DNA from: RGIG1959 sp964564305
GTDB lineage: Bacteria; Bacillota; Clostridia; Oscillospirales; Acutalibacteraceae
DNA: 10,397 bases
Reading direction: 5' to 3'
Assembly (NCBI GenBank): GCA_964564305.1
Contig: CAZMAM010000041.1
Coordinates: forward strand, 1-10,397
Of this stretch, positions 5,663-10,397 are shown in pieces. The translations under genes were made by a program, and so were the position numbers. The notes below the pieces were generated by a model. It had not been told where the DNA came from and did not search any database. It was given only the letters and a program-made list of their open reading frames with translations. Position 1 is the stretch's first letter. Each line of letters opens with the position of its first letter.

Positions 5663-7128
5663 TTTGTGTCAAAGTCCCTTACGGTAAAATCGGGGACGGT
5701 TTTGCCGATATATTTTTCATCGGTATACCCCATCTGCATTCGGATAATACCGCGCATATGCATGGCGGGCAACAAACAGTACTTACGAAAATCGTAGGCG
5801 GAAATATCTTCCGCGGAACGGATGTTGGGAAACAGCAGTTTAACATACGCGGTGCATAACCGCTTTACGGCCTCGGTATCCCGGGTGTCGGCGCCTTTCG
5901 GAATAATCATTAAATCATCGACCACCGCACGGTATATCGGATCGTCCCGAAGTTCGTGCAACACGGTAGTGAAATACTGCGAATTCAGCGCCCAGCCGCA
6001 GATTTTCAAATCATCCGTCATGCGGGGCAAATCCCACCCTTTAATAAATCCGTGTATCCGGTCGAGAAACTGCGGCTGCTGAAAAGGCAGAGGCAGCTCC
6101 ACAAACATATTCTGATATTCATTCATGATTCGGGAAGAGATATTGCCCAAAAAAACGATTCCGGCACTCGCCAAAACCTCGTGATTATCCGGCGCCCGGT
6201 ATTTTCCGTTTTCCATGATGGCCTGCAAAGCCGACTGGATTTCCGGGTCCTCCATATACATTCCTTCGCGAATTTCATCCAGCGCCACAAAATCCCGGTA
6301 AGCAACAATACCGTCACGGCCCCGGCCGAAATCGTAAATCAGTTTGGCCCGGGTGACTTTTCCGGAAACCAGCCAGCCGTACCGGCTGATTTGTCCGAAA
6401 AGATAGGATTTCCCCGTCCCGGCGGGCGCCAGTTCGATTAAATTAACGCCCTTTTCCACAAACGGCAGCAAGCGCTGAATCAGGGTAAATTTCTGCGCGG
6501 TATTGGCATATCCGGCGGCGTTATAATCCACGGCACCCAGGAGAATATCCACCCATTCGCCGAGCGAAAAATCCTCCCGTGCCTCTTTATACGCGTCAAG
6601 GTCAATCTCATACGGGCAGAAATCCTGATAACTGAGCAGGATAATCTTTCCGCCGCCCGGAAGATTCGGCGGAATATAGCCAAGTTCGATAATTCCCCAG
6701 CTTTCTTCCGCCTTGAGCAGTTCGGGTCCGTACCGTTCCCAGGTTTCCTGGGGAATCAGCGTCTCGCCGTATGAAAGCCCGAAATCGGGAAGCGCAAACG
6801 AGACAGACTGTGAGCCGATATGAATCTCAACCGAAATTCTGGCCAGCAGTTTCACACGCTCGTAATAATTGACAATTCTATCGATAATGCCCTTCCAATC
6901 TTTTTGCTTTGGAATAAATCTCGCTACAAAAGCTGTAACGCCGTCCACATCCACGGCTCCGTCTTCATCCTCAAAACGTTTTAACACCCAGTCCCGCATA
7001 TAGGAAGGCAACTTCAGCGAAGAGATGAAATTGTTTTTCTTCAAATCTTTATATACAACCATCTCATCAAAATTATTGCGAAGCCGCTCAACCCATTCGG
7101 AGTTCTGCCCCTGCGCACCGGCATTCAT
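5659..7128 (-). CDS. brxL: BREX system AAA+ protein BrxL (short form)
   Basis: BrxL is a DNA-binding AAA+ ATPase of BREX phage-defence systems and forms ring assemblies on DNA. Residues 20-110 correspond to the N-terminal region (DEMVVYKDLKK followed by LPSYMRDWVL). The AAA+ core shows a Walker A motif, APAGTGKS (234-241, Lys240), a Walker B-like motif, FVALDE (280-285), a sensor-1-like GN at 328-329, and FLDRIHGFIKGW (354-365) with a candidate arginine finger. The order and wording (NLIEL-GTGKS, LVSGKVT, FLDR-GW) match known BrxL proteins. At 489 residues it ends soon after the AAA+ region, without the Lon-type domain of the longer (about 680-residue) type 1 proteins. The ATG at 7128 has AAGGAGG seven bases upstream. 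It follows pglZ by 97 bases and overlaps the next gene by 4. Confidence 0.93.
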   Translation of the reverse strand: MNAGAQGQNSEWVERLRNNFDEMVVYKDLKKNNFISSLKLPSYMRDWVLKRFEDEDGAVDVDGVTAFVARFIPKQKDWKGIIDRIVNYYERVKLLARISVEIHIGSQSVSFALPDFGLSYGETLIPQETWERYGPELLKAEESWGIIELGYIPPNLPGGGKIILLSYQDFCPYEIDLDAYKEAREDFSLGEWVDILLGAVDYNAAGYANTAQKFTLIQRLLPFVEKGVNLIELAPAGTGKSYLFGQISRYGWLVSGKVTRAKLIYDFGRGRDGIVAYRDFVALDEIREGMYMEDPEIQSALQAIMENGKYRAPDNHEVLASAGIVFLGNISSRIMNEYQNMFVELPLPFQQPQFLDRIHGFIKGWDLPRMTDDLKICGWALNSQYFTTVLHELRDDPIYRAVVDDLMIIPKGADTRDTEAVKRLCTAYVKLLFPNIRSAEDISAYDFRKYCLLPAMHMRGIIRMQMGYTDEKYIGKTVPDFTVRDFDTK

Positions 7129-7158
7129 ACAAAAACCTCCTTCTGTTCAAAGTGTGCG

Positions 7159-7228
7159 CCGCACCAAAACCGGGCTTGCGCACCATGCCTGCCCATTTGC
7201 GCCAAAATCTTTGTGCGGTGTTGCCTTA
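7159..7228 (-). repeat. Hairpin repeat between pglZ and brxL carrying the dispersed end
   Basis: The right end TGCGGTGTTGCCTTA (7214-7228) is identical to the copy at 40-54, and its TTA is the complement of the pglZ stop codon TAA. CCGCAC (7159-7164) pairs with GTGCGG (7213-7218), and inner segments such as GCGCA and TGCGC can pair too. The whole forms a long imperfect hairpin filling most of the pglZ-brxL gap. Unlike the element at 9587-9765, the far end is degenerate. It may damp read-through into brxL or stabilise the pglZ message. Confidence 0.65.
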
Positions 7229-9571
7229 AAAATGCAAAATATCTTTGGCCACGCTCTTTTGCACCCGGAAAGACAGATTGCGGGCCAAACAGGCGTTGCC
7301 GTCGTATACATCCGCGACACAATCCCGGCTTCGCTTCAGTTCCGGAAGCTCAAATTTCGCGTGTTTTTCGTCACCGACAAATGAGCCCTCATAAAATTTC
7401 CCGTCCACCAACAGACGCGGCTGCTTCATCGCCGTGCTGGAGAAAACCGTAATGGCGGCAATCGCTTTTCCGCGCAGCTCAATCAGCGGGTTTACAAAGC
7501 AAATTTCCGCGTTTTCCGGCTGCCGTGAAAGTACGATAACCACGATCAGCACTTCCTCCAACGATGCCCCGCCGTGTACCTCCACATTGGCTCTCCGGCC
7601 GCCCTTGAACCGGCTGTAATCGGCCAGAACGGAAAATCCGTTCTCATATTCGGCATTCGGAATGTGCGGATCCTCCGGTACCCGGCAGCAGCGGCCGCTG
7701 TGTTCCGCTTTTTCATCCAGCACCAGAGAGGACGGGTTTTCCTCCTCCCGAATAACCGCCAGTCGGCTGGCTCCGTGATCGGCAATCACCACAGCTTGCT
7801 CAAAATTCCCATGTATCAGATGCGACCGAATAGCCTTCAACTGCTCGTCGATGACGGCCAATTCGGAAAACAAATGCACCGGTTCCCTGCATTTGGTGTA
7901 ATCCATCACCAGACTGTGATGTTTTAATTCATCCAAAGCGTCAATTTTCTTTGCTTCCCGTTGGAAAGCCGAAAGGAATTCCCGGTTATTCTCCGTAATA
8001 GACGGCAGCGCCGCGCGTCCCACGGATATTTGAGCAATCAGGTGATATTCCCGGCATTTTTCCGCAATATACGCCAAATATTCCACGCCGAGCGCGTCAA
8101 AAAAGAAAAGCTGCGCATTCTGTTTTACGGAAAACGGAAGCATTCCAACAATGGCGCTGCGCGGCTGCAGTTTATTGTATGGCCGCGTTTGCGCGTACTT
8201 TTCCACCCGCTGAAGAAAATCCGGGCGAATGCGATTGGTAACTTTTTGCATTTTGTATTGCTGAAAATAATCGGTCAGTTCATCCCTCAGCGCCTCATCC
8301 TTGGCCGGAAGAGTCATATTGGCCGCGTTAAACCGAAAAGGCTGTAAATAAAGGAACAGCGAGCGAAAATTCCGTTCGGTAATGCGGTTCAGTTCATCTT
8401 CGGAATAAGCGTACATACTCAGGCAATGCAAAAGCTCCCGCTTTTCCCTGTCGCTGAAATCGGTTAAATAATATACCGCCTGTTTTTCTCTGCGCCCTAC
8501 CGAGGCGCAATAAGCGTCTGTGCGTACGGGATTTTCCGGCATGCCGCGCAGAAGTTCTTTCCGCTCGGAATAATACCGGCCAAATTGCGGATCATCCGTA
8601 TTGATTTGGAGAAGAGCCATATAAAGTTTCTCCTCAAAATCGGATACCGTCTCGCTAAGGTCAATCACAAACGCCAAGTAACGATTGCCGGACGTTCCCA
8701 GCACTTTCATGCAAAGCCAGAGAAGCCACATACGGAAAGCATCGCCGGAATGCCATATTTTTCCGATGACCGGCGCGTAATCCGAACCTGCCCCGAATTC
8801 ATTTTCGGCAACCGAAGAGAGAGAGCCCCGTTTTTCCAATAAGTCAGCCAATCTGCGCCACCGGTCGTCCTGCGCGTATGTTTCCCGTGTGCCGGAGGCA
8901 ATATCCGGATGTTTCCGGCACAAAAGCCGGTACACGCTGTCGCACGGCGTTACGGAATACACGGCATTTGAAAAAAGGGCTGGGGAAAAAGGAACCACCG
9001 CCGTTATTTCCGTTGGCTCCGGGCTGTGCGCGTAACCGAACTGTTCCAAACAGCCAAACAGGCGCTTCATGCCCGAAATGGCGGGCAGCCCCGCGCAATC
9101 CTCCGCGGTCCTGGCAAGCCGGATCCGCGGTAACGGTGATTCCTCTCCCTGAACCAAGACAACTTTCGGCGCGTTTTTTTGATTTTTGGCCATGAAATCT
9201 CCAAGGGGAGACGCGGCATGAGTCAGCAAAACAACCGCATGTCCGCGAACCGGAAGTTCCAGCAGTTTCCCAACCGTATCCCGGAGAAATTCCCCACTGC
9301 GGAGCATGGCCGCCTGAGACACGCCGATTAAAACCGTGCACCCGTCGCCCGTAATCAGCAAACAGATATCATCCAAATTTGGCAAGCCGTTTTCGGCGCA
9401 ATGCTCCGAAACAAAAATGCATTGCTTGGAACGGTCCGCCTGTAACCGATTCAGAACGCGAAGATAATCATCATCATTTTGCACATTGACCAGCAGAGCA
9501 TGACCTGTTTTTTCACCTTTGCAATATGCATCAATCTCGGCAAAACAAGAATCCGTATCGCGGCAAATCAT
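7226..9571 (-). CDS. pglZ: BREX alkaline-phosphatase-superfamily protein PglZ
   Basis: A 781-residue protein (start chosen at 9571). PglZ is the component shared by BREX systems; it belongs to the alkaline phosphatase superfamily, with metal-dependent phosphatase or nuclease activity reported for relatives. The C-terminal half shows the superfamily landmarks: FFFDALGVEYL with Asp492 as the first metal ligand, VVIADHGASR (Asp598, His599) and VEVHGGASLEEV (His666, Glu672/673). Residues 300-320 include a Trp-rich hydrophobic stretch that looks like a buried helix rather than a membrane segment. The frame extends 20 codons further to 9631, but that part translates the repeat end, while the chosen ATG has AAAGGGGGGA just upstream. 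The stop codon is donated by the repeat at 7214-7228. It is probably co-transcribed with brxL. The call is strong from motifs and its neighbour. Confidence 0.9.
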   Translation of the reverse strand: MICRDTDSCFAEIDAYCKGEKTGHALLVNVQNDDDYLRVLNRLQADRSKQCIFVSEHCAENGLPNLDDICLLITGDGCTVLIGVSQAAMLRSGEFLRDTVGKLLELPVRGHAVVLLTHAASPLGDFMAKNQKNAPKVVLVQGEESPLPRIRLARTAEDCAGLPAISGMKRLFGCLEQFGYAHSPEPTEITAVVPFSPALFSNAVYSVTPCDSVYRLLCRKHPDIASGTRETYAQDDRWRRLADLLEKRGSLSSVAENEFGAGSDYAPVIGKIWHSGDAFRMWLLWLCMKVLGTSGNRYLAFVIDLSETVSDFEEKLYMALLQINTDDPQFGRYYSERKELLRGMPENPVRTDAYCASVGRREKQAVYYLTDFSDREKRELLHCLSMYAYSEDELNRITERNFRSLFLYLQPFRFNAANMTLPAKDEALRDELTDYFQQYKMQKVTNRIRPDFLQRVEKYAQTRPYNKLQPRSAIVGMLPFSVKQNAQLFFFDALGVEYLAYIAEKCREYHLIAQISVGRAALPSITENNREFLSAFQREAKKIDALDELKHHSLVMDYTKCREPVHLFSELAVIDEQLKAIRSHLIHGNFEQAVVIADHGASRLAVIREEENPSSLVLDEKAEHSGRCCRVPEDPHIPNAEYENGFSVLADYSRFKGGRRANVEVHGGASLEEVLIVVIVLSRQPENAEICFVNPLIELRGKAIAAITVFSSTAMKQPRLLVDGKFYEGSFVGDEKHAKFELPELKRSRDCVADVYDGNACLARNLSFRVQKSVAKDILHF

Positions 9572-9586
9572 CGCCGTCCCCCCTTT

Positions 9587-9765
9587 TAGGACAACACCGC
9601 ATAACGACCGCCTAACGGCTTTGCTCGTCATCTGCGGGTGTCTTTTCCGTCAGTTATTACAAAAATCCTCGGAAGTACACCAAGTATTCCCTGCGGTTTT
9701 TGTTTCATCTGACGAAAAATTCGCTCCTGCTTCACGCACGACAATCCTTGTGCGGTGTTGGCTTA
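9587..9765. mobile_element. MITE-like palindromic element between the broken gene and pglZ
   Basis: A 179-bp element with 15-bp terminal inverted repeats: TAGGACAACACCGCA at the left, and at the right TGCGGTGTTGGCTTA, whose complement matches 13 of 15 bases. Inside, TTTTCCGTCAG (9643-9653) pairs with CTGACGAAAAA (9709-9719), then ACAAAAATCC with GGTTTTTGT, then GGAAGTAC with GTATTCC. Most of the element can therefore fold into one long hairpin. It has no coding capacity. Its right end supplies the TAA stop codon of the upstream gene fragment, and its left end stops just before the ribosome binding site of pglZ. Confidence 0.8.
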
Positions 9766-10365
9766 GTGTTCATCCTTCAGCATTTGCAGGCCGAATTCAA
9801 AATCATTCTGAACTTTCCCGCGCAGATAAGCGCGCAGGCTGCTGTCGTCCATCCGGTCAATCATCTGCAAGACCCGATCGGTTCCGGTGAGCTTGTACTT
9901 CTTTTCCGCCATTCTTCTCAACTGATTTTGAACCGCCGGATTATTCGGCCAGTCGTACACTCTGTCGTTTACCGTTTGGAAAAGCGCCTGCCTGACAGCG
10001 TCTGTATCCGAAAGCATCACAGAATAATTGCCGATAATGCTCCGGCGAAAGGCGTCATCCCGTTCGGCCTCATCCGAAAGGCGGCCGTAAAAATCGGCAT
10101 TTTGCAAATACAGGAGCGCTGCCCGGGCATCGGTTTCTTCCGGATTGGACGCCAGTATCGTTTGAAAATGCCTGCGCGCCGCCGCCTGATCGGCGTCGCG
10201 AAACATACAGAGAATCGGGGTCTCGTATTTTTCGGACCACGCCACCGGGTCCTTCGTACCGGTTTTTTCAAGCCAGCAATTCCGCAATTTTTGCTTCCAC
10301 TGCCCCTGTGTGAATTTCTCGACCTCAGATTCAACAAACTTATGGGAGCCTCTAATTAATAGGCT
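9763..10365 (-). pseudogene. 3' fragment of a large BREX gene, candidate brxC
   Basis: The frame is open from 10365 to the TAA at 9763-9765 (about 200 codons) but is closed upstream by an in-frame TGA at 10366-10368. The only usable start inside is a TTG at 10287, giving 174 residues with no convincing ribosome binding site. Protein-like sequence continues upstream of that TTG (KFVESEVEKFTQGQWKQ), so the true gene was longer. The fragment is helical and charged (WSEKYETPILCMF, GNYSVMLSD, DWPNNPAVQNQLR) with no methyltransferase or P-loop motif. It sits directly upstream of pglZ and looks like the C-terminal part of a large protein. BrxC, the big BREX ATPase, is the best positional candidate, but I cannot prove it from the sequence. 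If intact, its body would lie beyond the window. Confidence 0.6.
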
Positions 10366-10397
10366 TCAGCCATATTTTTGCAGTACAATCTTTTTTT
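10338..10397. other. AT-rich junction, possible end of an inserted element
   Basis: Where the broken gene loses its frame, the sequence becomes AT-rich and unlike the neighbouring coding DNA. AGCCT and AGGCT (10347-10365) form a short inverted repeat around CTAATTAAT, followed by a stretch ending in CTTTTTTT at the window edge. This pattern resembles the outer end of an insertion sequence or a recombination scar, but no transposase is in view. Confidence 0.35.

Noticed and set aside
8844..9341. Minus-strand frame of 165 codons inside pglZ
   Set aside because: It is a shifted frame of pglZ; the pglZ frame carries the conserved motifs and covers the whole stretch.
9572..9631. N-terminal extension of pglZ by 20 codons
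   Set aside because: It encodes the repeat end of the 179-bp element; the ATG at 9571 has its own G-rich ribosome binding site.
40..9765. CRISPR array made of the recurring 15-bp repeat
   Set aside because: Copies are kilobases apart, in both orientations and form terminal inverted pairs, with no regular spacers and no cas genes.

Overview
The window looks like chromosomal DNA from a Gram-positive Firmicute, probably a gut-type Clostridia of the Oscillospiraceae/Ruminococcaceae kind. The support is a tRNA-sensing T-box leader in front of thrS, strong AAGGAGG-type ribosome binding sites, perfect sigma-A promoters (TTGACA-17-TATAAT) and a mid GC content. No species can be named from sequence alone. 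Every gene I accept is on the minus strand, so transcription runs from high to low coordinates.

Right part (about 4268-10397): a defence-type cassette. In transcription order it holds a broken 3' fragment of a large gene (candidate brxC), a 179-bp palindromic MITE-like element, a PglZ alkaline-phosphatase-superfamily gene, a short hairpin repeat, a BrxL AAA+ gene, a 70-residue Cys-x-x-Cys protein overlapping brxL by 4 bp, and a NifS/IscS-type cysteine desulfurase. PglZ plus BrxL is a BREX signature. A sulfur-mobilising enzyme just downstream, and no methyltransferase in view, point to type 4 BREX, whose described cassettes carry a PAPS-reductase-like protein (BrxP) instead of a methylase. The attractive hypothesis is a sulfur-based DNA marking system: desulfurase (perhaps with the small Cys protein) supplies persulfide sulfur, BrxP (not in this window) transfers it, and PglZ, BrxC and BrxL carry out modification and defence. 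The upstream gene is cut off by an in-frame stop and AT-rich foreign-looking sequence, so this copy may be damaged.

Middle part (about 3467-4239): a small acidic EF-hand-loop protein with its own promoter, then the thrS promoter and a T-box riboswitch with a threonine (ACC) specifier, antiterminator and terminator. thrS follows and ends at two successive hairpin terminators.

Left part (1-1400): an AT-rich Fic-domain AMPylase-type gene with an autoinhibitory motif. It is driven by a perfect consensus promoter that abuts a perfect 17-bp inverted repeat, a likely operator. Composition differs from the neighbours and suggests transfer.

A short repeat end (consensus TGCGGTGTTGCCTTA) recurs across the window at 40-54, about 1430-1470 (degenerate), 3788-3802, 7214-7228 and at both ends of the element at 9587-9765. 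Two of these copies supply the TAA stop codon of the gene they follow, and one abuts the -10 box of the thrS promoter.
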